Positions 24,343-35,263 of a DNA stretch of 64,000 nucleotides are shown piece by piece. The notes beneath the pieces were generated by a model that did no database searches, had not been told where the DNA came from, and worked only from the letters and a program-made list of their open reading frames with translations. The DNA is taken from contig NC_092403.1 in assembly GCF_009017415.1 (NCBI RefSeq), positions 2,108,001 to 2,172,000 of the forward strand, in the 5' to 3' direction. The position numbers and the translations under genes were made by a program. The stretch is from Aspergillus flavus (taxonomy: Eukaryota > Ascomycota > Eurotiomycetes > Eurotiales > Aspergillaceae). Every line of letters begins with the position of its first letter. Position 1 is the stretch's first letter.

Positions 24343-26144
24343 TTATAGACTCTCGCGAAGTCTCTCCTGCCACGTCTTCGGTCTGGCCGTTTCCCAGGAG
24401 TAATTCTGGAGGCGGCCCGATTGCAAGTCTGCCTCTAGCGGGTGCACGAAGTGGGTACGGTAGAGGATCTTGTGGCCGAGGTACAGGACCACGAAGATGA
24501 TCACACAGATGTACGCGACAAAGAAATCGGAGACGTTGAAGGTGGGGATCCAGGCGGTGAATCCTTGGGTCAGGATGATCAGGACACTGAAGAAAAGGCC
24601 GTACCAGGTCAAATAGGGCTGGAGGGCGGCCTTGTAGGGCAAGGTATCACGAGAGATGTCGCGCGCCTTGAGGGCACGCATGAAAGCCAAGTGACTCAGA
24701 CTGATGGACGTCCAGCAGATGAATCCGGCCACACTGGAGATATTGACCAGCCAGTTGAAGACCTTTCCACCGGACTCGGAGACGTTCATGAACCCGAGAA
24801 GACCGAAGGCGGCCGTGAAGGCAACGCTGATATAGGGTACACCGCGGTGAGTGACCCAGCCGAAGATCGGGGGCGCGAACTTCTCCTGGGCCAGACCGAG
24901 GAGCACACGACTGCCACTGTAGACGTTGGAGTTAGCAGCCGAGAGGACGACAGTCAGGAGGACGGCGTTGATCAGACTGGGAAGGACCTTCACGCCGGCG
25001 AGCTTCGCGGCGATGACCATAGGGGAGGCAGAGGCGTCGCTGGAGTCGGTGATCAGGTTGGGGTTGTCGTAGGGGACCAGCAAGCCCATGAAGAAGATGG
25101 TCAGGACGAAGAAGATAAGAATACGGATGAAGGTCTTGCGGATGGCCGAGGGGACGGTCTTCTCGGGATTCTCTGTTTCACCAGCCGCGACACCAACCAG
25201 CTCGGTACCTTGATAGGAGAAACCAGCCTGCACAAGCACGGCCCAGAAACCGACGAACTTGGAAACTGGATTTGACGCGTCGATCAGATAGGGAGCAAAT
25301 GCTCCGGGTTCCTTCCACGTGTGGAATCCAAGGTAACCCTGCTTTCCAACACCAGCGTCAATGCAGATAGCGAAAATCATGAATCCCAGGACGGTGAGCA
25401 CTTTGATCATCGAAAACCAGAACTCGATTTCTCCATAGAATCCAACCGGAAGGAAATTGAGCAGTGTGATTACGACCCAGAAGATGGCGATAAAGATGGC
25501 TACCGACAGTTTATCGTCCCAATACTGAACGATCAGACCGGTGGCGGTCAGTTCCACCGCGTATGTCGAAGCCCAGTTAAACCAATAAATCCAACCCATC
25601 GCGCAACCCAGACTGGGATCGACGAGTCGTGCGGTGTAGGAGGTGAAAGAACCGGAGATCGGAAGATACGTTGCGACCTCACCTGCAATGGATTAGTACC
25701 CCGCACGTATCTCATCTCAAGACAACCGAAGATTTACCTAGTGAGGACATGACCGAGAACACAATAGTCCCAACGAAGATATAGGCGATGAGGGCACCTG
25801 CCGGACCGGAGTGTGCGATGGCCGTTCCACTACTGATGAACAGACCCGTTCCAATTGTACCACCTGCATCATGGTTAAACCAAGCTCCGACCTTGTATAT
25901 CAGATCCTGACTGACCGATAGCAATCATCTGCAAATGTCTGCTCTTCAGCCTGCGCTGTAACTCCTGCGGCGGCGTATCCCCTCCAATTCCATCCTTCTC
26001 CACATCTTCATTTCCGTTGCCATCCTTCTTCTTGCCAAACTTCTTCAGAGGGTTTGCGCCCGTCTTGATGGTAATTTTGTCACCGTCGTTTCCAGCAGCG
26101 GTTTCCGTCACCTGCGGCGCAGGGGTGACCTCGTCGATGGCCAT
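24343..26144 (-). CDS. Amino-acid permease, fungal YAT/AAP family
   Basis: Proton-coupled amino-acid uptake at the plasma membrane. Reverse-strand exons are 26144-25916, 25863-25738 and 25682-24343, giving 564 residues. Intron 1 splits the classic first-helix motif, which reads RHLQMIAIGGTIGTGLF after splicing. Intron 2 lies before EVATYLPISGSFTSY. Further hallmarks are GYQGTELVGVAAGETENP in the middle, with twelve predicted membrane segments, and a C-terminal cytosolic tail (EADLQSGRLQNYSWETARPK). The long hydrophilic N-terminus (about 70 residues) contains many Lys and Gly. The substrate range (basic, proline or general) is not evident from sequence. A long antisense frame is a shadow. Confidence 0.93.
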
Positions 26145-27439
26145 CCCGGCCGTATACTAAGTCGTATATTGGACAGGAAAAAGTGACTTGTCACAGGGAA
26201 GGAGAATATGAGAGGGTTGGGACGCGGTTTACGTGCATGCACGAGTTTCGACGATCTGAGTCAAAGAAAGAAAAAGCTTTCCGAACAGATACTACGTAGT
26301 CATACGGTTAGGATTTATTATTTCTTTTTTCCATTTTTTTTTTTTTTTTCTTTCGTTCTTTTCCGGCAGCGACTAGAAAAATTCCTCGAGTCAAACTGGA
26401 ATAAGACTCCGCAAAGAGATCCACTCGCAGACTTTTCACTGGCCGGAAGGCGCCGAGCCATTATGTAAAATCGAACGGCCAGCCGATGAGAGCGGAAAGT
26501 GGCCTTCGTCAGTGGTGTCATTGCAACACGACCAGCGAGCTTAGCGGAAGCCAATGCCGATATCTTCACCTTCATGACATGGACAGAAGCCTTCTTTAGT
26601 ATGCTCTCCAAGAATCTTCGATGCAATGCGATCCAGAACTTTAATCACCACCGTGAGGCCATCGCGTGCCCGGTGGGTCTCAACCATTTCTATCAGTGCC
26701 AAGACCTCGGACCACTCGAGTTTAGATAAAAATTGAGTTGTAACACTTATGCAGGGCTTCCAACTGTTAACAAGGCAAACACCAACTGGACGTCTTGGGT
26801 GGCGACTGAGGAGAACTCATGGCGGCCTTTTGCCCCCTTTTCAGCAGCAGTCCGTCACTTAGGGCAAAAACTAGTCACTGGAGTCTTTTTGCAGTTTTGC
26901 CCCTCCTTTGGATGGCAAAAACTGATCGAAGAAAGACTGTTTGCGCTTAGTGTCGGTTGGTTTCCGACCCTAGTCCTCATGCGGCATGGCTCCTCAAAGA
27001 TCAGGATCTCTTATCAGTCACATGCTGATAAACCATATGAGTAGTATTGCAGTGAGGTATCTTTGTTGCCCTGAATCTGACATCCAACAAGTCATGCATT
27101 TGAGTCATGTCAAAGGAATAACATTCATGGCTGCCTCATTTTCTGATTCCGATGGGTCATATATGAACCGTCATCTTGGCTTCTGTTCCCCGTCCTCGCG
27201 AATTAACTTCCGTCCTATCCAAATTCAAATAAAGAACTCGTGCACTGATCCCCTACCCCGTATATCTAATCCCCGGAATTTGTCAAAAGACTGTTACTGT
27301 TCCAGGATTAGCTTCTATCTCGCTTAGTCTTATCGTAACTATAGTACATATTCTTCTTTCAAAAACGCAACGCTCACAAAGACCGCCCAGCCAGCCACCC
27401 AAAGCACACTAAGATAGTAAACCGATAATACGAACTCAA
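26145..27439. other. Intergenic region with poly-T tract
   Basis: Promoter side of the amino-acid permease and 3' flank of the rhodopsin-domain gene. It includes a run of 16 T at 26334-26349 and imperfect copies of a GGCAAAAACT string near 26870-26930. No convincing coding region is present. Confidence 0.4.
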
Positions 27440-28932
27440 TCAGCCATGTCGAGACCCATCCCTCCTAATCTCATACATCGTGGTAACCTGGATACCTCCC
27501 ATTGGGTGCCTTCCTGCCTCCTCATCTGACAGGCTCGAGGACCGCCCTGTCTGGCCGTCATTGACAAATGTACGAGTTCCCCCGCCATGTAGGATGAACT
27601 CATCGCTGGATCGCCCGCCCATTTTCGTACTCTTCGTTGACTCCAGATGACTAGGCTTCGACTTCCCGAAAACCGACAGACTGTAGCTACCCTTCTTTCG
27701 CGAGGATGAATACGGGTCCTCCGAGGACCCGAGCCAGGTTGAGGTGCTGAAGAGCGGTTTGATGCAGGGGGCGTTGACGGCGATGATACCGACGAACTGA
27801 TTACCCGTTAGCGGGGCCAATGTCCTTCTCAAGTAATATAGCAAGAATGTGGGAGTTTATAACGTACCGTTTCGCGAATGGCCCAGATGGTACTGGTGTT
27901 GATGCTGTTGATACTCTGTAGCGAGAGAATACAGCGGAGGAGCGTTGCGATCATGACGAAAACGCCGCCGCATAGAAGGACTCCGATAATCAGCTTTCTG
28001 TGTATTGTCCGGTTAAACTGGTTCATTGTGTTTGCATTAGTATACTTACCGGCGCAATGCGAGTCGCACTTTAGCTAGTAATGGGATGGGAATGCAGACT
28101 AGAATTGCGTCTGTTCTGTGACAGATTAGCATGTATTCTGGTATTAAGTAAGGGATCACGAACAAGACATTGGTCACCGCGATTACGATATAGTTCACAT
28201 AGTCAGCGGTGCAGTTGACTGTGGCAGGGAGGTTAGAATAGATGTTTTGGTCAAAGACGATTGCAAGGGTTCTTACGACCAGGATCCGGATAAACCTGCC
28301 AGTTCTTCTTCAGCGGACGACAGTGGAGAAAGATAGTTAGGATGACGGCTGTGTATGTACATGCGCAAAGCACGGCGTTGAATTTGACGAGCTTTTGTTG
28401 GACGAGGCCCAGCCTAGAGATATGGTCAGTTGGATAGCTGACTCGTTGAGGTTCGTGGAGTTTTTACGTGAGGCGGTTGTAGAAAAACAGCATGCACGCT
28501 TTCAGCGACCAAATCAGGGTCACATAGCAGGTCCAGCCGGCGAGAAGACATTTGGAACCCCTGACAAGGATCTCGGTTTGCTCGGGGGTCAACGAGGCCC
28601 TCTGAGCATCATCGAGACCGATGTTGGTGCCATATTGGCCTGTGGGGAATTGTTAGTAATCTTTTGAAACTCGAGAAGATAGAAGAGCCTACCGATCAGT
28701 TCCAACATGGTTAATTCAGCCTGGCGTCTGTTAGAGTGTTCTGTTGCGAGGCCCGGGGAAAAGGAAAATTTACAGTCCAAAAGGCGAGAACTACAAACAC
28801 AAAGTAGTCATCTCCTTGCCAGTTTTTGAACCCCACCACTCTGACACGTGCGACAATACGAAGTAATAGGATGATTACGCCTATGCCGTATTCCGTCCAT
28901 GCTTCCTTCTGGAAGGGGGTGGCATGGGCCAT
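27440..28932 (-). CDS. Fungal rhodopsin-domain integral membrane protein (first copy)
   Basis: Seven-helix membrane protein of the large Pezizomycotina-specific family that includes Pth11-like domains. The molecular role of most members is unknown. Reverse-strand exons are 28932-28774, 28720-28693, 28639-28468, 28413-28277, 28218-28164, 28115-28050, 27997-27868 and 27796-27440, giving 367 residues. The second exon is only 28 nt. Family motifs reconstructed by splicing are NWQGDDYFV in the first loop, LTPEQTEILVRGSKCLLAGWT, CRPLKKNWQVYPDP, NVLTDAILVCIPIPLL and the late NAPCIKPLF. A 100-residue polar tail follows. Intron 5 uses a weak GTTCGT donor, and the intron 4 donor could also be four bases upstream (GTCGTA). 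The exon set is inferred from frame continuity and family motifs. Confidence 0.85.
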
Positions 28933-30786
28933 CGTGGAGGGAACGTGTGGCCGAGTGAATCTGGGCGGCGGATGGTTATTCAGAGTCTCTCAAATTCCCA
29001 CGCTAGATTCATGTATGGAAGAAAGCGTGGTCCAGATAAAGGTCCATAGTTAAAGCCATGGGGTATTTACGGGGATATTGTTCCTAGGAACGGATCATCT
29101 TGTTCTGCGGATATGTCTGAATAGGAGTTAAAGTTTTATTTTATTTCCTCCAGGATTTAGTCAGGATAGCCAACCGATGCTTAGCGAGGAGCAACAGTGG
29201 AAGTATCGAAAAAGGGAATGTGACCCAGAGAAAGTTGATCAGCCAGCTTATTTCTCGTGTACGGGGAACGCAGGCAGCACCTTGGACAAGATCTTCGTAC
29301 TGCAACCCAACTGTCAGGGTATGGAACCCGATAGGGGGTCTGCCTTGTGGATATCGAGTGGGCTCTTCGACTGTGTCAACTTTGTCTGGACATCGGGATC
29401 TGCTTAGAATTTGAGGGTCATAGCGAATCTACCAGGATTCACGACGATCTTAACTCACATGCACTAAGCATGTACCATAATGCTGGGTTTTATTAGACCA
29501 TTCGGGATGAGGTGGCGAGCGCCCCTGACAAGGATACGTACGCCGGAATCGATAGTTAGGGTTTAAGGGTGCTTCAACGGCTGTATGACAGCGAATACGA
29601 CCATTTGCCTTCAGACCAGAACAACTCTAAAGCTTCGCAAGACCTGGTTGGGGAACCTATTCCTCTGGAGACCAATTATCACTCTGTACCGAGAAACAGC
29701 AATTCGCAGAGCTTTACCCCATACGCCAAGGATCTGGAGTAATGGTAGGGTGCCAGAAAAAGGTTAGTATTACTAACGCCGTTTCATTAGGAGTATGACA
29801 GGTAACAAACTTGACCCAAGAAGATGCGGGAGTATAGGAACTCTCACATCCTGACCCACATTTTTGGGGTAATAGTTTTGATTCGCTCTCAGGACTTTTT
29901 TTTGAATTTAGTATTGAGGTAATTTCTACCAGCCGTGTGCGGGCTCTGCTAGTGGAAGAAAAGCGGGTAAAAGTGGAGGACGACATCGTGTCCGTGTTGG
30001 GGCTGAAGAGGGAGCCATTTTGGAGCCCGCAGACCCGTTTCCCTAGTGTTGATCGCTTTATATCTGGTCTACACAGTACAACGCCAGAGATCAAACCTCT
30101 CCCCCGAACTGGGGGTTTTCGGACTGCATTAAAGGAGGTATGCACGTAGCCACACGGATTGGCTTGCATGAATTACGCACTGCTGGGAGGGATTGCCTTC
30201 AGATCATCCATGGTGCAGGCTTAGTGGCGTCTTGGCCCCTCTCTCACTTGTGGATTTATCCACGATACGACCAGACTGTAACGTTACTAAATCTGTCTTT
30301 CCCACAGCGAATCATAATGGCTTTGTTTTCTGGTCTAGGCGTTGGACCATGGCGATGCACTCCCTTAAATGACTGTGGAGTCGCACTGCACGGATCATGT
30401 CCAGCAATGTCCGAATATCATTGCTCAATGGTCTGTAGATTAGCTCCTCTTTCAGCGACCGGTCTCTTTATCAATAGCTGAAAATCCCTTGACTAGTCGC
30501 AGTATCGTTAGCTGTATTACCTGGCCATCTTGCTCCCCTCTTTTTGTTAAGGCTGGCCGCATGCATCGGAATGTACTCCGCAGGACTCGTCCGTGCCCAC
30601 AAAGTGGGGGAATGCCCATGATGATCAATTTTGCTCATTCCACTGACACGAGAGAGCTACATCCGCGCGTATAAAAGGGCTGTATGCCAATCTGACAGGC
30701 AAGCAGCCTTAGAGAAAGTTCAAATTCACTCCACAAATTTCTACCTCTGTCATCCGCCTTCCCTTGAATATTATCAGGTTGTCATC
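28933..30786. other. Intergenic region with orphan coding-like segments
   Basis: About 1.85 kb. Two stretches look protein-like without forming a gene: 29586-29738 (EYDHLPSDQNNSKASQ...) and 29930-30149 (VEEKRVKVEDDIVSVLGLKR). A possible intron with an ACTAAC branch site lies between them near 29765-29791. They may be exons of an unrecognised or decayed gene. Confidence 0.3.
30670..30676 (+). promoter_or_regulatory. TATA box of the GMC oxidoreductase gene
   Basis: TATAAAA followed by GG, about 115 bases before the ATG at 30787 and preceded by a GC-rich stretch. This is a good position for a fungal core promoter. Confidence 0.5.
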
Positions 30787-32815
30787 ATGGGCAGCACTTC
30801 GGAAGATGTTTACGACTACATTATTTGCGGGTAAGTGCGGGGTGTTAAAGTTGAAGTAGTAGTTGGATGTGAGCGGGATCTGATAGAACCAACCGGATAG
30901 AGGTGGTACAGCAGGATGCGTTGTCGCTGGTCGTCTCGCTGAAAATCCTGATGTCAAGGTGCTAGTCCTTGAAGCTGGTCAACATAACAAAGATCTGGAG
31001 AACGTACATATGACGGGAGGGTATGAACACCGAACCTACGCCCGCTCGTCTCACTCACTAAGTGTCGCAGATGGTCAAATAATTTTGACTCGGAAACCGA
31101 TTGGAATATAGTCACAACGCCTATGAAAGGAGTAGATAACCGACAGGTGAAACTGAGCCGAGGTCGCTTTTTGGGAGGCTGCAGCGGATGTAATGGTACC
31201 CTGTGTGTGCGAGGTAGCAAGCAAGATTATGACGATTGGGAGCTGGAAGGATGGAGTGGAGAGGAATTCTTTGCCGCAATGAGAAAGGTATATTCTTCCC
31301 AGAGTATACGGAACCTCATACCATACCTTGTTGACAGTATGCTATAATAGTCGGAAACTTTTCATCCCAAAGACTGGTTCCAAGCCGACCCCCAGAGTCA
31401 TGGCTACAATGGCCCTCTGCACACCGAGCCTCATGATCTCGCCCCAATCTCGAATCTTCTCATAGACTCTCTTGTTTCGCAAGGAATGCCTCTACATCAT
31501 GATATGTTTAGCACCGGCGACGTTGCCCACGGATGCGGCCATGCACCTCGTACCGTGCATAAGGGTATCCGTGCTACGGCCGCAGATTTTATAACCAAGG
31601 ATTACAACCGCTCCAACGTTACTATTCAAACCGATACCACAGTCGACCGCATAGTGTTGGAAGAGGGTGCAGCTGGGCTCCGGGCGACAGGTGTTCTGAC
31701 TAGATTGGCCGATGGTACCACGCGCACCTTCCACGCGAGAAAGGAGGTTGTCGTTTCTAGTGGTGCTTATTGCAGCCCTGCCGTGCTTATGCGATCTGGA
31801 ATCGGGGCACGGGAGGAGTTGGACAAGTTCGACATTCCTTGCAAGGTTGACCTGCCTGGCGTGGGTAAAAACCTGATGGATCATTTGGTGAGCCCAGTAT
31901 CTCGTAGACAGCCCGGAGGACTGCTAACCCAACCAGATCGTATTTATGTTCTACGAAACCGAAAAGGAAGGCTTGACAACTGACTGGCATGTCTACCACG
32001 ACGATAATATGGAAAAGACCTACGCACAATGGAAAGAACACAAGACCGGCTTCCTATCGACATTCCCCTTCGGCGCGTTCGCCTTCGCCCGCCTGGACGA
32101 GCGCCTCAAGGACGAACCATTGTGGCGAGATGCTCCCCGGGAACCTGGCCGTGACCCAATGGGCTTAACGCCTCAACAGCCTAACATCGAGTTCTTCACC
32201 ACCGAGTGCTACGGTGGACCTAAACAGTACGACCAATTCCCGGTCGACCACAAGCACGCATTCTCGATGATCGCAGAGCTTTTCGCCCCGAAATCTCGTG
32301 GCACCGTTACCTTGAAATCCAAGGATCCGCTGGAAAACCCCATCGTTGACTGCAACTACTTGGCTGATCCAATGGACCTCCTGGTGCTGACGGAGGCATG
32401 CCGCTTTGGCAACGAGGTTGTCATGAAAGGAACTGGAACTAAAGATATCGTCAAGGGATCCTGGCCTCCCAACCTGACCCATCATACCTACACGACTCGG
32501 GAGGAGTGGATTCCATATGTCAAAGAACATGCCACGACCTGTAAGTCTGTCCGTTGCCCTCGTTCAAATGCTATGCTAACATAAACAGGCTACCATGCCT
32601 CTGGAACCTGTGCGATGGGCAAGGACGACAACCCCCTTGCTGTTCTAGATAATAAGCTAAGGGTCAAGGGAGTTGCTGGACTGCGCGTTGCGGACTGTAG
32701 TGTGATGCCCACTTTGCACGGTGGACATACCCAGATGCCGGCATATGGGATTGGGGAACGGTGTGCCGATTTTATCAAGGAAACTTGGTCTGGCCAATCG
32801 ATCGCACGTCTCTAA
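30787..32815 (+). CDS. GMC oxidoreductase (FAD-dependent glucose/choline dehydrogenase-like)
   Basis: FAD-dependent alcohol/sugar oxidoreductase of the glucose-methanol-choline family. Exons are 30787-30830, 30901-31020, 31071-31287, 31351-31887, 31937-32540 and 32589-32815, giving 582 residues. Splicing assembles the dinucleotide-binding motif DYIICGGGTAGCVVAGRLAE at the N-terminus and VLVLEAG. The first GMC signature follows (SRGRFLGGCSGCNGTLCVRG), then the second (SSGAYCSPAVLMRSGIG). C-terminal catalytic positions are His in YHASGTCAMG and the GGHTQMPAYG segment. There is no signal peptide, so it is probably cytosolic or peroxisomal rather than a secreted partner of the LPMO encoded 1.5 kb downstream. 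The Asn/Pro usually found at the end (NPxxT) is replaced here by HTQMPAYG. Confidence 0.92.
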
Positions 32816-33056
32816 TGTTGTGTGTAACTGGCGATTGTGGCTTTCTGGTTTGAAATTAATGAGCCTTGCATTGGAGGACCAAGGTGCTCCATCTTGAATT
32901 CATGTCGCATTACCTAACGAATCCAACAAATATGATCTTGGATAAACTGGTACCAGTTTCACAGACTTTGTTCGCCTTCCGATCTCTTATAGAGCGATAG
33001 TACATATAGTTTGCGAGATCGACAGCAAATACACAAGAACAAGCCTAAGCCCCAAC

Positions 33057-33623
33057 TTATACATAGAAACTACAGAACCACTCACCATATGTGACACGAT
33101 AGATATCTACAGGACATATCGCGGTACTCTCAGAAAACTCCTCCTCATCCTCAAAGCTAATAGTATACACAGCCGAATCCTCAACCTCAGCTTCCTCATC
33201 CGAGTCCCTAACATAATCATTCGGTGTAGTAGGACCTCCCCGAAAAACATATCCAAACCAATACCGACCACCCGTGGAGCCAACATTATTCGCTAAGCAA
33301 CAATAAGTCACCTTCAATCGTAACTCGGACACATACTAGGTATATATAAACTCTTACCACTGAACGATACAGTCGAGGTACACGCATGAAACTTCTTGCA
33401 TTTCTGGTTAATATACTCATGCCAGCCTTTGGTGTTGTGTTCGTCGAGGTTGGCATGGTAGCCGGCAATGACCTTTCCGGGGAAGAGGTGTGGACCGGCG
33501 ACCCAGTTGTCTGGGGGAGGGAGGTGTAGACGAACGAGGTGTTTTTTTTTGTTGGGATTGGATGGGGTAGGTTGTCCCGGTTATGGGGAGGAGGATGCTG
33601 GTGAGGAGGTTTGACAACTTCAT
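33057..33623 (-). pseudogene. Small secreted protein with homopolymer frameshift
   Basis: Family not recognised. The reverse-strand ATG at 33623 starts a secretory leader (MKLSNLLTSILLPITGT). After about 27 codons an A9 run (33550-33542) is one base out of frame with the following conserved-looking sequence (DNWVAGPHLFPGKVIAGYHA, then KCKKFHACTSTVSF). A 65-nt GTAAGA...TAG intron (33357-33293) joins that frame exactly to a second exon (33292-33057) reading NNVGSTGGRYWFGYVFRGGP and ending in an acidic region and WFCSFYV. Exon phases agree only if the run has eight A. So the gene is either a frameshift pseudogene or carries a homopolymer sequencing error. Without the shift it would be about 165 residues with a handful of cysteines. 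Confidence 0.6.
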
Positions 33624-33711
33624 TTCAGATCTGGGTGGAGGGTTTGTGCTTCAAGTGCAGCTTGATGTGGTTGTTTGGTTTGTTTTGGTAGGACTGGATG
33701 TTGTTCTTCAG

Positions 33712-33719
33712 TATTTATA
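33712..33719 (-). promoter_or_regulatory. TATA box of the small secreted protein gene
   Basis: Reverse-strand TATAAATA, 89 bases before the ATG at 33623. The intact core promoter argues that decay of the gene, if real, is recent. Confidence 0.5.
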
Positions 33720-34276
33720 CTCGGGCTAGTATACAACGTAAGGATTACATATTTGGCGTTGCATCATGGTCGTATCTGATGAACCATCGGTCAAGTGGTG
33801 GCTTTGCTAGGTAGATGAGAACGAATACCTCTCATCCTCTGAGGACTTCGCCGTGTCTGGTGAAACGACGTAGGTGTAAAATCTGACAGTCTGTCATGGC
33901 GACGATGCTTCCAAACAGAGTAATTGTTCCAACGGTCATTTATGAAACCTATATATTTTACGAGATATAACTATAGATGATCGTATGAGATAGAGTTTAT
34001 GTATGTCCATCCTTTCTCCCTAGAGACTACAATTCCCAACCTATCATAGCTGATCAGACCTTTTACAACTAGGGAACATCGATAACTTAATATTTTTTAA
34101 GCTTTTTCCTCTAATACCAGAAAAAATAAGATAAAAAAATTTCAGATTGTTGTTTCAGAAGCAGAGCTGTTATCAACACAATATCTGAGTGATCTAATAA
34201 ATGAGCCATGAGCGAATAGATATGAAGACGAAGCTGATCACCCGCATCATAGCAATAGATATTGCCCTAGTTCGGT
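33720..34276. other. Intergenic region downstream of the AA9 gene
   Basis: AT-rich sequence between the small secreted gene's promoter and the stop of the LPMO gene. Nothing recognisable. Confidence 0.4.
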
Positions 34277-35263
34277 CTAGACACACTGAGAGTACCAAGG
34301 GTTCCAGTCGCGGCAGGTAGTGCCGGCCTCACACGATCCTGATCCAGTCCAGCCCTGGCCACCACATTGGTAGTATTTCTTGATAGTGCCGTTCGATGGA
34401 GCGGGCAAGGTAGGGGCAGCGGTGGATGTTGCCGCAGGGGTACTGGAAGTCTTGGAGAGGGTCACAAGAGTCGTCGGGGTCACGGAGGAGGCGGCGGCGG
34501 CGTTATTGACGGGAGGGGCGGAAATAGAAGAAGAGGAACCGGAGGAGGCACCACCAGACCAGACAGACGGGCCGGGAAGATCGTAGGAAGTTGGGACCGG
34601 GTAGTAGATGTCGAAGTGGATGTTGGGATCCTCAGGCTTGTACATACCGGGGATCTTGACCAAGGGGCCCGGAACGCCCGATCCAGAACCGGTAACCTCG
34701 ATTTGAGCGCAGGTGAAGTAGAACTCGGAATTGCCACTGAAGCCGCGATGAAGGCCAATGTGCTCAACACGGACAAGATATTGACCGGGCGGAGTATCCT
34801 TGGGGATCTTGAAGGACGCAGTGTCCTTACCCCAAGTGCACCAGTCGGTATCCTTCAAGCCATCGGAAATGTCTTCGCAGACACCCTCCTGGTATACCTT
34901 GAACCAATCCCCCGATCCGTCGTAGGTCTTGACATCGCCGGGTGCCTTGGACATGTAGATTTGCAGAGGCCCAGGGTGCTTCATCGAAGCACCATAGGCG
35001 AGCTGAAAACCGATCTCTGCACCAGGAGCGACGGTATAGACCTTTGTCTTGGCCGCAGAGTCCATGGAACCTTTGTTGCAGCGGAAGTCGTTGTTCACGA
35101 TTTCAGAAGCCAGTGTTGGTTGGTACCCATTGCTATTCTCGCGGATGTATTCGAAATCCTTGGTTGTCTGTCCGTCGACAATCAACTTCGAAAACACATA
35201 ATGACCCGAAACCAGCGGGGCGATACTCGCGAGAAAGGAAAGAGAGGCAAGGTTGAGCTTCAT
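34277..35263 (-). CDS. AA9 lytic polysaccharide monooxygenase with C-terminal CBM1
   Basis: Copper enzyme that oxidatively cleaves cellulose (or hemicellulose) outside the cell. The ATG at 35263 gives 328 residues. An in-frame ATG three codons upstream is less likely because it puts extra residues before the signal peptide. The signal peptide ends at LVSG, exposing the N-terminal His of the copper brace (HYVFSKLIVDG). The second brace His is in MKHPGPLQIYM and the axial Tyr in NSEFYFTCAQIEV. The linker from about residue 225 to 290 is Ser/Thr/Ala/Pro-rich. It leads to a carbohydrate-binding module of family 1 with its aromatic and cysteine pattern (YYQCGGQGWTGSGSCEAGTT, then CRDWNPWYSQC). No introns. 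A large antisense frame is a shadow. Confidence 0.95.
   Translation of the reverse strand: MKLNLASLSFLASIAPLVSGHYVFSKLIVDGQTTKDFEYIRENSNGYQPTLASEIVNNDFRCNKGSMDSAAKTKVYTVAPGAEIGFQLAYGASMKHPGPLQIYMSKAPGDVKTYDGSGDWFKVYQEGVCEDISDGLKDTDWCTWGKDTASFKIPKDTPPGQYLVRVEHIGLHRGFSGNSEFYFTCAQIEVTGSGSGVPGPLVKIPGMYKPEDPNIHFDIYYPVPTSYDLPGPSVWSGGASSGSSSSISAPPVNNAAAASSVTPTTLVTLSKTSSTPAATSTAAPTLPAPSNGTIKKYYQCGGQGWTGSGSCEAGTTCRDWNPWYSQCV

Noticed and set aside
24442..25275. 277-codon forward acidic open frame
   Set aside because: Antisense to the amino-acid permease; the acidic repeats mirror hydrophobic codons on the other strand.
26860..26935. Imperfect direct and inverted copies of a GGCAAAAACT string
   Set aside because: Short and imperfect, with no extended repeat unit or terminal duplication; probably chance.
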